From Phycisphaerae bacterium (GTDB taxonomy: Bacteria > Planctomycetota > Phycisphaerae > Sedimentisphaerales > Anaerobacaceae), in NCBI GenBank assembly GCA_021736645.1, contig JAIPFM010000227.1, positions 1 through 44,245 of the forward strand: a stretch of 44,245 nt of DNA. Direction: 5' to 3'. This document shows positions 34,652 to 41,913 of this stretch, in pieces. Under the pieces are notes generated by a model. That model was given only the letters and a program-made list of their open reading frames with translations, ran no database searches and had not been told where the DNA came from. The position numbers were made by a program, and so were the translations under genes. Each line of letters opens with the position of its first letter. Positions within the stretch are counted from its first letter, which is position 1.

Positions 34652-35023
34652 CTACTGAGTGCCTTCAATGACGTTGCTTCGTACGGTGATTGTGGCTCGG
34701 TTGTGATAGCGACCTGCACCGCCGGTCACATAGCCAAAACTCGTGGATAGTACGGTGCCGTCCTCCAGTGTGGCGCGAATCTGAAAATTGCTGTCTCCTG
34801 TGATGGAAAAAGTCAGTTGTGCTGTTTCGCCATCTGATATGTTCGATACTGTATAGGGCTTTCCACACACGATCAGTCTACATTCATCGAGGATCATGCC
34901 TGAGGAGTTCCTCACCAAAAGGACATTACGACTCCATTGAAAACAGGCAAATCCTGCCATGGCCAGGAGGATCAAAAGAGGAGACAACGCTCTAAACAAC
35001 TTATTTTTCTTGGTTTTTGCCAT
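34652..35023 (-). CDS. Small membrane-anchored protein of unknown function
   Basis: 123 residues. A basic N-terminus (MAKTKKNKLFR) precedes one hydrophobic segment (LSPLLILLAMAGFACF), then a beta-rich exterior part (VLLVRNSSGMILDECRLIVC, FSITGDSNFQIRATLEDGTV, RATITVRS). No family is recognised. A type II membrane protein or a degenerate lipoprotein are possible; GFAC is not a good lipobox. No strong SD is visible. It lies downstream of a 7-bp iterated array (35099-35182) in its 5' region. Confidence 0.55.
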   Translation of the reverse strand: MAKTKKNKLFRALSPLLILLAMAGFACFQWSRNVLLVRNSSGMILDECRLIVCGKPYTVSNISDGETAQLTFSITGDSNFQIRATLEDGTVLSTSFGYVTGGAGRYHNRATITVRSNVIEGTQ

Positions 35024-35098
35024 GCTACACAGAGTCTTGGTGTCCTGTCAAAGCCACTCGTCTCTTATAACACTTTAGCTGTTACAAGCAAAAGTGTT

Positions 35099-35182
35099 GG
35101 TTCACGGTTCACGGTTTACGGTTTACGGTTCACGGTTCTAGGTCATAGGTTCACAGTTCAAGGTTTACGGTTCACGGTTGAT
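35099..35182. repeat. 7-bp iterated array, GGTTCAC/GGTTTAC type, 12 units
   Basis: Twelve consecutive heptamers in perfect register: GGTTCAC twice, GGTTTAC twice, GGTTCAC, GGTTCTA, GGTCATA, GGTTCAC, AGTTCAA, GGTTTAC, GGTTCAC, GGTTGAT. Units vary but the period does not slip. It lies between the small membrane protein and the antiporter gene. A CTGAAAACTG word of the 1055/37317 type follows at about 35190. Confidence 0.85.
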
Positions 35183-35270
35183 GCAATGACTGAAAACTGG
35201 ACACGCAAGGGCGTTTTTTTTGAGGCCCTGTGTCAAATCCATGGCAGGCACTTGCCCTGGAGGCCAACAC

Positions 35271-37127
35271 CTACGTGGCGGAAGTCTCTGCAGCGCTATG
35301 GATAATCCCGAAGAATTCTTCTTCGGATTGTGTGGTCAGGAGGGATTGGCGTGTCTCTTCATGGCCGAGGAGTTGGGCCATGGCGCCCAGGAGTTTGACG
35401 TGATCGTCCGGGGTGCCTGCGCCACTCAGAATCAAGGCAATGAGGTGACAGGGTGCATTGTCCATACCGCCGAACACAATGCCTTCTGCGTGACGGGCAA
35501 AGACCACGATGGGGTGGTCCAGGGCCAGGAGCCGTCCGTGGGGTATGGCAATACCGTGTCCCATGCCGGTAGACATGAGCTGCTCTCGCTCCTTGATGAG
35601 TTGAAGGGCCTCCTTCTGATCAAAGGGCTGGCTGGCTGTTTGTGCGGCATGGCGGACCAGGGCCTGGAGCGTTTCTTCCTTGGTCCGGGTGGCGATGTCC
35701 AGCAGGATGTCAGACGGTGACAGGATCGACAGGAGACGCTCGATCGCAGCTGAGGGTGTTTTTCGCTGACTGGCTGCCCTGAAGGCGGCCTCTTCGCCGC
35801 TGACCCAACTTCGCCAGTGGCGCAGGGTTCGGTCTGACATCAATACGCCTGCAATTTCAAAGAAAACAATGGAGGGCAACAGCACGGCTGCGATCATGGG
35901 ACGGCCCAGAATGGTGGCCGCATAGATGGCTTCCACGGCAGCCACGCCTGCCTGGGGCAGGAGCAGGTAGGGCAGGCAGGAGGCTATCTTGCGATCCTCT
36001 TTCATGATTCTGCAGCCCAGCCAGGTCCCAAAGATTTTACCGAACGTACGCGTGGCCACATAGACCAGAACCAAAAGGGCTGTGTAGCGGTCAAAGCTGT
36101 CAAACCGGACCGTGGAGCCGAGCAGGGCAAAAAAGGAGAGGTTCAACAGGGCGCTGAGGTTGTCTATTTTCAGTGAGTCGAAGATGGCATGCGAATGTAG
36201 ATTGGCCACAAGGAATCCTGCAAAGGCGGCCGCGGCAAAAAAGGGCAGATGAAAATAATGGGCCACGCCTGCACCCAGGGACACCGTGGCCACCACCACC
36301 AGAAAGATCTGGGCCGTGGGAGAGGGGTGCTCCGCCAGCATGTGGCTGAGCAGGCCTGTGGCGTCGTCCCAGGAGGACTCCTTGTCGCGTATCAGGGAGG
36401 GCGGCTGACGCCGGATCAGGATCAGTAGAATCAGGAAGATCCCGGCACCCACGCCATGGGCCAGGGCGAGGTTTTTCAGCACAGGCCACAGGGTGAGCTT
36501 GGCCACGGCCCAGGACGCATAGGCAGAATAGTCATTGCCGTGTCTGCGTGCCAGTTGTACCAGCAGGGAAAAGATGACAATGCCTATGACATCGGACAGC
36601 ACCTCGACACTGCCCAGAATATTTCGCAACCGGCCCTCAATGCGCAGGCGGTTGAGAATCACAAAGGTCATGGCCGGGGCTGTGGCCACACCAATGGCAC
36701 CAATGATCAGGGCTTCGATCAACGGCAGTCTGCCGAGCGACCAGAGACCGAGGAAGACCAGGACAAAGGTCAGGGTCGTCTGGATAAGACCGATCATGAG
36801 GGTGGATCGTCCCACGTACCGCAGGCGATCCAGGTGCAGTTCTTCTCCGATACTGAAGGCCACAAGACTCACAAAGATAAAGATGAAGAAACTGAAGCTG
36901 GCCACTGCCTCGGTGTAGGCAAATCCGGCTGGCAGCAGGCCCAGGGTTTGCAGTGCCCAGGGACCCACCAGCACGCCGCCCAGCAACTGGCCTGTGGCCA
37001 CAGACAGCTTGAACCGGTCGAACAGCTTGCCTCCGAGATGCGCAGCCAGAATGAGCACGCCCAGTGTGACCATCTGAATGGGCACAAGAGTCTGCGATCC
37101 GTTTGTCATGGCTGCCAGAAAACTCAT
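35271..37127 (-). CDS. CPA2-type cation/proton antiporter fused to a PTS EIIA (type 2) domain
   Basis: 618 residues. The start is the ATG at 37127, which directly follows an in-frame GTG (37130); no clear SD. Residues about 15-400 are a Na+/H+ exchanger domain with 12-13 membrane helices (GQLLGGVLVGPWALQTLGLL, VEVLSDVIGIVIFSLLVQLA, HYFHLPFFAAAAFAGFLVAN, LPQAGVAAVEAIYAATILGR). Residues about 460-605 are an EIIA-Man/Fru-like domain with GHGIAIPHGRLLALDHPIVV, where the phosphorylatable His lies in IPHGR. The fusion suggests antiport controlled by phosphorylation (PTS or PtsN-like). No PTS genes are in the window. Convergence or overlap with neighbours was not seen. Confidence 0.88.
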   Translation of the reverse strand: MSFLAAMTNGSQTLVPIQMVTLGVLILAAHLGGKLFDRFKLSVATGQLLGGVLVGPWALQTLGLLPAGFAYTEAVASFSFFIFIFVSLVAFSIGEELHLDRLRYVGRSTLMIGLIQTTLTFVLVFLGLWSLGRLPLIEALIIGAIGVATAPAMTFVILNRLRIEGRLRNILGSVEVLSDVIGIVIFSLLVQLARRHGNDYSAYASWAVAKLTLWPVLKNLALAHGVGAGIFLILLILIRRQPPSLIRDKESSWDDATGLLSHMLAEHPSPTAQIFLVVVATVSLGAGVAHYFHLPFFAAAAFAGFLVANLHSHAIFDSLKIDNLSALLNLSFFALLGSTVRFDSFDRYTALLVLVYVATRTFGKIFGTWLGCRIMKEDRKIASCLPYLLLPQAGVAAVEAIYAATILGRPMIAAVLLPSIVFFEIAGVLMSDRTLRHWRSWVSGEEAAFRAASQRKTPSAAIERLLSILSPSDILLDIATRTKEETLQALVRHAAQTASQPFDQKEALQLIKEREQLMSTGMGHGIAIPHGRLLALDHPIVVFARHAEGIVFGGMDNAPCHLIALILSGAGTPDDHVKLLGAMAQLLGHEETRQSLLTTQSEEEFFGIIHSAAETSAT

Positions 37128-37250
37128 CACGAGGATTGTAAAACCTATTGACCGTCGATTCCAGTGATAACTTTGGGGGTGAAGGGATCGCCCTTAATGA
37201 CATGCACGCTGAGACGTGAACTAAAGCCGTGAGCAGGCGCAAAACATTCC

Positions 37251-37290
37251 CTTTTATTCTTGCCTTCCTACCTTCTTTTATTCTTACAGG
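37251..37290. repeat. 8-bp iterated array (CTTTTATT type), 5 units
   Basis: CTTTTATT, CTTGCCTT, CCTACCTT, CTTTTATT, CTTACAGG in 8-bp register. It merges directly into the palindrome at 37286. A related 8-bp pyrimidine array is at 43899-43938. Confidence 0.7.
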
Positions 37291-37407
37291 ACTTTTGCAA
37301 AAAGCCCTGTCGTATGTAGTTTTCAGTGTTCAGTATTCAGAGAAACGCGTTTTTTCCACTGAAAACTGTGTACTGAAAACCGAAAACTAGGACTTTGCAA
37401 AAGTCCT
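37286..37407. repeat. Composite element: palindrome, 7-bp TTTTCAG/CTGAAAA array, palindrome
   Basis: Left palindrome 37286-37310 (ACAGGACTTTTGC/AAAAAGCCCTGT). Middle 37317-37388 in 7-bp register: TTTTCAG, TGTTCAG, TATTCAG, AGAAACG, CGTTTTT, then after a 4-nt slip CTGAAAA, CTGTGTA, CTGAAAA, CCGAAAA; the heptamer inverts direction across the centre. Right palindrome 37389-37407 (AGGACTTTGCAAAAGTCCT). It shares architecture and words with 1023-1110. Unknown function. Confidence 0.75.
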
Positions 37408-37434
37408 GTTCTTACTTTCTTTTGTTCTGTAGTG

Positions 37435-37548
37435 CTATGTCCTCGGGTTCTTCTTGGAGCTGCGTACAGCAATGCCAATACACACGGCAAGGCCGCCGTA
37501 GAGTACGAGGCTACCGAAGACAAACATGATCCAGGCTGAGATGGGCAT
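37435..37548 (-). CDS. metS: MetS-like small subunit of an NSS amino-acid transporter
   Basis: 37 residues: MPISAWIMFVFGSLVLYGGL, then AVCIGIAVRSSKKNPRT. One membrane helix with short termini matches the MetS family (methionine/alanine importer small subunit), which pairs with a large NSS subunit in Corynebacterium MetPS. The ATG at 37548 has AAGGA 6-7 nt upstream. It lies 15 bp after the NSS stop, so the two are surely co-transcribed. Too short for ordinary gene finding. Role inferred: a small subunit needed for transport by the large protein. Confidence 0.8.
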   Translation of the reverse strand: MPISAWIMFVFGSLVLYGGLAVCIGIAVRSSKKNPRT

Positions 37549-37560
37549 AAGATTCCTTGG

Positions 37561-37588
37561 TTTTCAGTTTTCAGTTTTCAGTTTTGGG
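37561..37588. repeat. 7-bp iterated array (TTTTCAG x3) overlapping the 3' end of the NSS gene
   Basis: TTTTCAG three times, then TTTTGGG. On the minus strand it encodes the last residues of the NSS transporter (PKLKTEN plus stop) and leads into the MetS SD, so the array lies partly in coding sequence. Confidence 0.75.
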
Positions 37589-39057
37589 CTTTCTGTTCCT
37601 GGGGTCTTCCACAGGATGTAACCCAAGACAATCCAGATGATGAGTGTGCCCCAGCCGCCTATGAGCGTGGCCCATCTGGGATAGTTCTCGTAGCTGTTCA
37701 GCCATTCTGTCTTGAGATTCATGATCAAAATGATGGTCAGCACGGCCGGTGTGACGAATCGCAGCATGACGATCCACCACTGTCCCAGGGGAATCTCCGA
37801 TTGTTCATTGAGTGATTTTCTGAAGTCCTGGATCGGATACAGGTAGCCAATGACCAGGCACTGAATCAGGCCGGAGATGACCAGGCCGAAGTCACACACC
37901 CACTTGTCCACAATGTCGAACCAGTAATAGCCGCCTCGCGTGACAAACAGCAGAGACAGGGGAAAGGCCACCAGCACAAAATAGCGGGCCAGTTTCTCCG
38001 GCGGGATCTGCCACTTGTCGTGGAAGCCTGTGGTAAAGGCCTCCTGCAGGGCAAAGGCCGAGTCTATGCCCAGCGTGAGCAGCGTGACAAAGAAGATCAG
38101 GCCGAACAGGACGTTCAGGGCGGGCAGCTGGCTGATGGCCGTGGGAAAGACCACAAACGCCAGGCCCGTGCCGCTGGTCGTGACATCCGCCACGGATACA
38201 CCCTGGACATTGGCCAGGTACCCGAGCATGGAGAAGACCACAAAACCGGCAAAGAAACTGGTGCCGCAGTTGGCCAGACCCGTGATCAGGGCACTGTTGT
38301 TGATTTCCGCCTTTTTGCCGAGGTAGGAACCATAGCCGATCATCACGCCGGAGGCCAGGCTCAGGGAGAAGAAGATCTGGCCATAGGCCTTGAGCCAGAT
38401 TTTGGGTTCCAGGAGCATGGCAAAGTTGGGGGTGAGGAAATAGCGAATGCCGTCCATGGCCCCGGGCAGTGTCAGGCCGCGTACCAGGAGTACGGCCAGC
38501 AGGATCATGGGCAGGGGGACCGTAATCAGTACGACCTTGCTCACACTGCGCACGCCTTTTCGGAGGATAAGATAGATGGCCAGCCAGGTCAGGGCCATGC
38601 CAATGACCAGGGGCCAGACCGGGGCGCCGATGTCACTGGGGCCTTCACTGCGATGCAGGACCTGGTCAAAGAAGAAGGCCTGCGGATCTGTGCCCCACGC
38701 GAGTGTGAGCGTGTGTTTGAGGTAGACACAGGCCCAGGCCAGGATCGTGGAGTAGTAAATGACAATGGCAGCACTGAGACCTGCAGCCCACCAGCCAAAC
38801 CATTGCAGAGGTTTCTTCACAGAGCCGAATGCCAGGGGCGCACCCCGGTGCAGACGCTGGCCCAGACCCATCTCCAGGATGAGCATGGGAATGCCGGCAG
38901 TGAACAGGGCCGTGAAGTAGGGGATCAAAAACGCGCCGCCGCCGCTTTCATAGGCCACGTAGGGAAAACGCCACACATTTCCCAGGCCCACGGCCGAACC
39001 CACGGCTGCCATGATAAATGCGGTCCTGCTGTTCCACTGGTCTCGATGCTCTGCCAT
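37564..39057 (-). CDS. metP: Neurotransmitter:sodium symporter (NSS) family transporter, MetP-like
   Basis: 497 residues from ATG 39057 (GGAAGAG upstream); in-frame ATGs at 39072 and 39114 are less well supported. Twelve membrane helices. TM1 NSRTAFIMAAVGSAVGLGNV, then WRFPYVAYESGGGAFLIPYF, is the NSS signature with the unwound sodium and substrate site; TM6 FSLSLASGVMIGYGSYLGKK and LPALNVLFGLIFFVTLLTLG, IDSAFALQEA (TM8 sodium site) follow. Na+-coupled amino-acid uptake is the family role. The MetS-like partner points to methionine, alanine or related substrates. Its last seven residues come from a simple 7-bp repeat, so the original C-terminus may have been eroded. Confidence 0.92.
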   Translation of the reverse strand: MAEHRDQWNSRTAFIMAAVGSAVGLGNVWRFPYVAYESGGGAFLIPYFTALFTAGIPMLILEMGLGQRLHRGAPLAFGSVKKPLQWFGWWAAGLSAAIVIYYSTILAWACVYLKHTLTLAWGTDPQAFFFDQVLHRSEGPSDIGAPVWPLVIGMALTWLAIYLILRKGVRSVSKVVLITVPLPMILLAVLLVRGLTLPGAMDGIRYFLTPNFAMLLEPKIWLKAYGQIFFSLSLASGVMIGYGSYLGKKAEINNSALITGLANCGTSFFAGFVVFSMLGYLANVQGVSVADVTTSGTGLAFVVFPTAISQLPALNVLFGLIFFVTLLTLGIDSAFALQEAFTTGFHDKWQIPPEKLARYFVLVAFPLSLLFVTRGGYYWFDIVDKWVCDFGLVISGLIQCLVIGYLYPIQDFRKSLNEQSEIPLGQWWIVMLRFVTPAVLTIILIMNLKTEWLNSYENYPRWATLIGGWGTLIIWIVLGYILWKTPGTESPKLKTEN

Positions 39058-39158
39058 GCTCTTCTCTTCCATGAAACTCGATTGCTCTAGAACTGGTTTC
39101 AAACGTGGCCACAAGCATACTGGTGACAGACCAATGAGAAAAGCAAAAAAAATGATGT

Positions 39159-39270
39159 TTAGGGGTTAGGGGTTGGGATAAGGGTTCACAGTTCACGGTT
39201 CAGGGTTCACGGTTCAGGGTTCACGGGTCAGGGTTCAGGGTTCAGGGTTTAGGGGTTAGGGGCTGGGGGC
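39159..39270. repeat. 7-bp iterated array (TTAGGGG/CAGGGTT type), 16 units
   Basis: Sixteen heptamers without slippage: TTAGGGG twice, TTGGGAT, AAGGGTT, CACAGTT, CACGGTT, CAGGGTT, CACGGTT, CAGGGTT, CACGGGT, CAGGGTT three times, TAGGGGT, TAGGGGC, TGGGGGC. G-rich, with four or more G-runs on the plus strand, so G-quadruplex folding is possible. It lies upstream of the NSS gene. Confidence 0.85.
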
Positions 39271-39371
39271 AGCCGGGGCGGGGCGACGGTATTGTTCTCG
39301 CGTCCAAGTGATCTCTTGCCCACTGCACGGCCTTTGGGGTCACAAAACTGATGCCTTCTTGTGGGGATTCC

Positions 39372-39387
39372 ATTTTTTATAAAAAAT
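39372..39387. promoter_or_regulatory. Perfect 16-bp AT palindrome
   Basis: ATTTTTTATAAAAAAT with GGGAT/ATCCC-like flanks, about 110 bp before the predicted promoter of the discoidin operon. Possible protein-binding site or bidirectional terminator hairpin. Confidence 0.4.
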
Positions 39388-39489
39388 CCCTGTCATGGCC
39401 TCTGGATGTTTTTACCAGGTTTATCCGGTGTATGAGGCGTGAACGCAAAACGCTGCCCTGGGTGGACAGAATGTGTCATCACAAACTTC

Positions 39490-39517
39490 TTGCGTTTTTT
39501 CTGGATTTAAGTAGAAT
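39490..39517 (+). promoter_or_regulatory. Predicted sigma-70 promoter of the discoidin-Agl23-ApbE operon
   Basis: -35 TTGCGT (39490-39495), 16-nt spacer, -10 TAGAAT (39512-39517). The leader is about 66 nt to the ATG at 39590. Confidence 0.45.
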
Positions 39518-39589
39518 GCGCTGGATGACCAGAGACTCATGGTGGGTGGACTGGACGCCGAAGAAACCCGTTTTGGGAGGTATGAACGA

Positions 39590-40369
39590 ATGCGTTTGAC
39601 TCGATGGATAATGCTGGTGAGCTTGAGTTTGGCTTGCGTGGGGCTGATGTCCTGCAGCAAAGAGGCACCGAAAGATGAATCCGGGACACCAAAGGCGCAG
39701 ACGCCGAGCACTGATAATTCAGGGGCTGGAGCCGCAGTGACCGCTGCGCAGGGCCAGGCTGCTGCAGGTGGTCTGGTGCCCTTGCCCATTACATTGCCCA
39801 AGCCTCAGTTCACGGGCACGCCCACCAATCTCAAGGGTGTGACCAATCTGGAGCCCCCTCTGGGTAGAGCCCGGCCTGATTTTCTGGCCCCTGCGGATGT
39901 GACGAATGTGGCATTGAACAAGCCTGTGACCTCGTCCATGGACCCTCCCATCATGGGTGAGCTGTCCCAGGTGGTGGATGGTGACAAGGAGGCCACTGAA
40001 GACGGTCTGGTCGACTTGGGCCCCATGAAGGAATGGGTTCAGATTGACCTGGAATCCCCACAGGAAATCTGGGCGATCCTGTTCTGGCACTTCCACAAGC
40101 AGGAGCGTGTGTATTTTGATGTGGTGGTTCAGGTGGCTGATGATCCTGATTTTATCACCAATGTACGCACCCTGTTCAACAATGACATTGACAATTCTTC
40201 AGGTCTGGGTGTGGGTACGGACAAGAACTACATTGACACCTCTGAAGGCAAGCTGGTGGATGGTAAGAAGGAAGTGGCTCAGTATGTGCGTCTGTACAGC
40301 AATGAGAACAACCTGAACGACCGAAGTCACTACCTGGAGGTAGAGGTGTACGGTCGCACGCCAAAATGA
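39590..40369 (+). CDS. Discoidin (F5/8 type C)-like lipoprotein
   Basis: 259 residues from ATG 39590, with GGGAGG about 9 nt upstream. Lipoprotein leader RWIMLVSLSLACVGLMSC. A 60-residue Ala/Gly/Pro/Thr-rich linker follows, then a galactose-binding-like sandwich: VTNVALNKPVTSSMDPPIMG, SQVVDGDKEATEDGLVDLGP, KEWVQIDLESPQEIWAILFW, VQVADDPDFI, YVRLYSNENNLNDRSHYLEV, EVYG. This is the F5/8 type C pattern (NKPVTSS, VDGD, VQIDL, RYVRLY). It would bind a glycan or glycosylated protein at the outer surface. Its stop overlaps the next start (ATGA), tying it to the membrane glycosyltransferase. Confidence 0.88.
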   Translation: MRLTRWIMLVSLSLACVGLMSCSKEAPKDESGTPKAQTPSTDNSGAGAAVTAAQGQAAAGGLVPLPITLPKPQFTGTPTNLKGVTNLEPPLGRARPDFLAPADVTNVALNKPVTSSMDPPIMGELSQVVDGDKEATEDGLVDLGPMKEWVQIDLESPQEIWAILFWHFHKQERVYFDVVVQVADDPDFITNVRTLFNNDIDNSSGLGVGTDKNYIDTSEGKLVDGKKEVAQYVRLYSNENNLNDRSHYLEVEVYGRTPK

Positions 40370-41913
40370 GAAAATCCCGGGTGTTGATTTTTGTGGTCGC
40401 TGTGATGATCGTGGCAGGTGGTTTGCGCTTTGCCCGTTTGTCACAGCGACCTTTGCATACAGATGAAGCCGTGCACGCAGAAAAGTTCCGTGAATTGCTG
40501 GAGCAGGGCACCTACACCTACGATCCCTTCGAATACCACGGCCCCACACTCAACTATCTCACCCTTGTCCTGGCCAGATTGCGGGGTCAGGCCACCTACC
40601 AGGCCATCACGGAATGGACATTGCGTGCCGGTCCGGCCCTGATGGGTATGCTGCTTATCCTGATGCCTCTGGGCCTGTGGGGCCTGGTGGACAAACGCGT
40701 GATCGGCCTGACCATGGTGTTTATTGCCGTGTCTCCGGCCATGGTGTTTTACAGCCGGTATTATATCCAGGAGACCTTTCTCGTGTGTTTCACCGCAGGA
40801 CTGCTGGTGAGCGTGCTGCAGTATCTGCACAAACCGCATTGGGCCTGGGCCGTGATGACCGGGGTCTGTGTCGGATTGATGCATGCCACCAAGGAGACGT
40901 GCGTGATTGCATTCTTTGCTGTGTGTGCGGCTGTGTTTTTTACACGTGTCAAAGGCAAGCGGATACGGATTTCCTGGTCCCATGCTGCGCTGTGTCTTGG
41001 GAGCGGGGCACTGGTGTCAGTGGCCTGCTTTTCCTCCTTTTTTACACAGTGGCAGGGGGTCTGGGATTCTGTGGCCACGTATGCCGTGTACTTTGGGAGG
41101 GCGGGACATGAAGGGGCAAATCACCATCACCACTGGTTCTACTATCTGGATCTGCTGACCTGGGTGGAATTTCTTGAATGGCCCGGGTGGAATGAAGATT
41201 ACACGGTGATCGGGGCGTTTCTGGGGATCTGGTGGGTATTTCGCCAGGAGATTCGTTCCCAGACGCAGGCCCGAACCCTCCGGTGTGTGGCTTTGTTTAC
41301 CCTGGTGACACTGGTGGTCTACAGCCTGATTCCCTACAAAACACCGTGGTGTATGCTGACCTTCTTGTATGGCATGCTGGTGCTGGCCGCATTTGCCACT
41401 GTGGAGCTGGCCGCCTGGTTGGCTGACCGCCAAGAGCGTGTCGTGCTTTGGACCTTGCTCATTGTCATGGGCGTGATCAGTCCCCTGGGACAGGCCGTGG
41501 CCGAGAATTTTGTGTATGAGACGGACACGACGAATCCCTATGTGTACGGCCATACACACAAGGACATCTTCGCTTTGTCAGACGAACTGCATGCCCTGGT
41601 ACGCCATGCACCCCAAGGCCGGAAGCCTGTGATTCAGGTGGTGTGTCCTGGTAAAGACTACTGGCCGCTACCCTGGTATTTGCGGGACTATGGCGAGGTG
41701 GGATACTGGTCTGCTGTGGACATGAATGAACCACTTGGGGACATCATCGTGTTTCAACGGCCTGTGGAGGCTGATATCATGACCCTGTTGTCTAAACACG
41801 AATTGTATGTGCGACTCTTTAAAGAGCCCATGCTGTTGCGCCCGGGTGTGCCGTTGGAGGCGTATGTGCGCAAGAGTTTGTGGGATGCCCGATGGAGTGA
41901 TGTGGATGAGTAA
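40366..41913 (+). CDS. Agl23-like membrane glycosyltransferase (TIGR03663 family, GT-C fold)
   Basis: 515 residues, with 10-12 membrane helices. The first loop has LSQRPLHTDEAVHAEKFREL and YDPFEYHGPTLNYLTLVLAR, where Asp-Glu of TDEAVHA is the conserved acidic pair of GT-C (GT39/ArnT-like) enzymes using polyprenyl-phosphate sugars. YSLIPYKTPWCMLTFLYGM and an exterior C-terminal domain (YWPLPWYLRDYGEVGYW) match the Agl23/TIGR03663 family. Role by family: transfer of a lipid-linked sugar outside the membrane, often in protein or lipid glycosylation. Overlaps the discoidin gene (ATGA) and the ApbE gene (8 bp), forming one translationally coupled unit; the discoidin lipoprotein may be its partner or substrate. 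Confidence 0.85.
   Translation: MRKSRVLIFVVAVMIVAGGLRFARLSQRPLHTDEAVHAEKFRELLEQGTYTYDPFEYHGPTLNYLTLVLARLRGQATYQAITEWTLRAGPALMGMLLILMPLGLWGLVDKRVIGLTMVFIAVSPAMVFYSRYYIQETFLVCFTAGLLVSVLQYLHKPHWAWAVMTGVCVGLMHATKETCVIAFFAVCAAVFFTRVKGKRIRISWSHAALCLGSGALVSVACFSSFFTQWQGVWDSVATYAVYFGRAGHEGANHHHHWFYYLDLLTWVEFLEWPGWNEDYTVIGAFLGIWWVFRQEIRSQTQARTLRCVALFTLVTLVVYSLIPYKTPWCMLTFLYGMLVLAAFATVELAAWLADRQERVVLWTLLIVMGVISPLGQAVAENFVYETDTTNPYVYGHTHKDIFALSDELHALVRHAPQGRKPVIQVVCPGKDYWPLPWYLRDYGEVGYWSAVDMNEPLGDIIVFQRPVEADIMTLLSKHELYVRLFKEPMLLRPGVPLEAYVRKSLWDARWSDVDE

Larger units (their letters stand above)
37128..37434. other. Gap made largely of iterated arrays and palindromes
   Basis: Between the antiporter start and the MetS-like stop. 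It holds an 8-bp array at 37251-37290, the composite palindrome-array-palindrome element at 37286-37407, and a short CTTACTTT/CTTTTGTT continuation after 37410. No gene-like ORF. Confidence 0.6.
39115..39589. other. Divergent gap with telomere-like 7-bp array and a promoter
   Basis: It contains the 7-bp array at 39159-39270, an AT palindrome at 39372-39387 (ATTTTTTATAAAAAAT) and a predicted plus-strand promoter at 39490-39517. Positions 39538-39589 are an alternative upstream extension of the following gene. Confidence 0.6.

Noticed and set aside
35099..35182. CRISPR array
   Set aside because: Units are 7 bp with no spacers of 25-40 bp and no cas genes nearby; it is a short-period iterated array.
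39159..39270. True telomere or linear replicon end
   Set aside because: The TTAGGGG units are mixed with CAGGGTT variants, lie between two ordinary genes and are not terminal.
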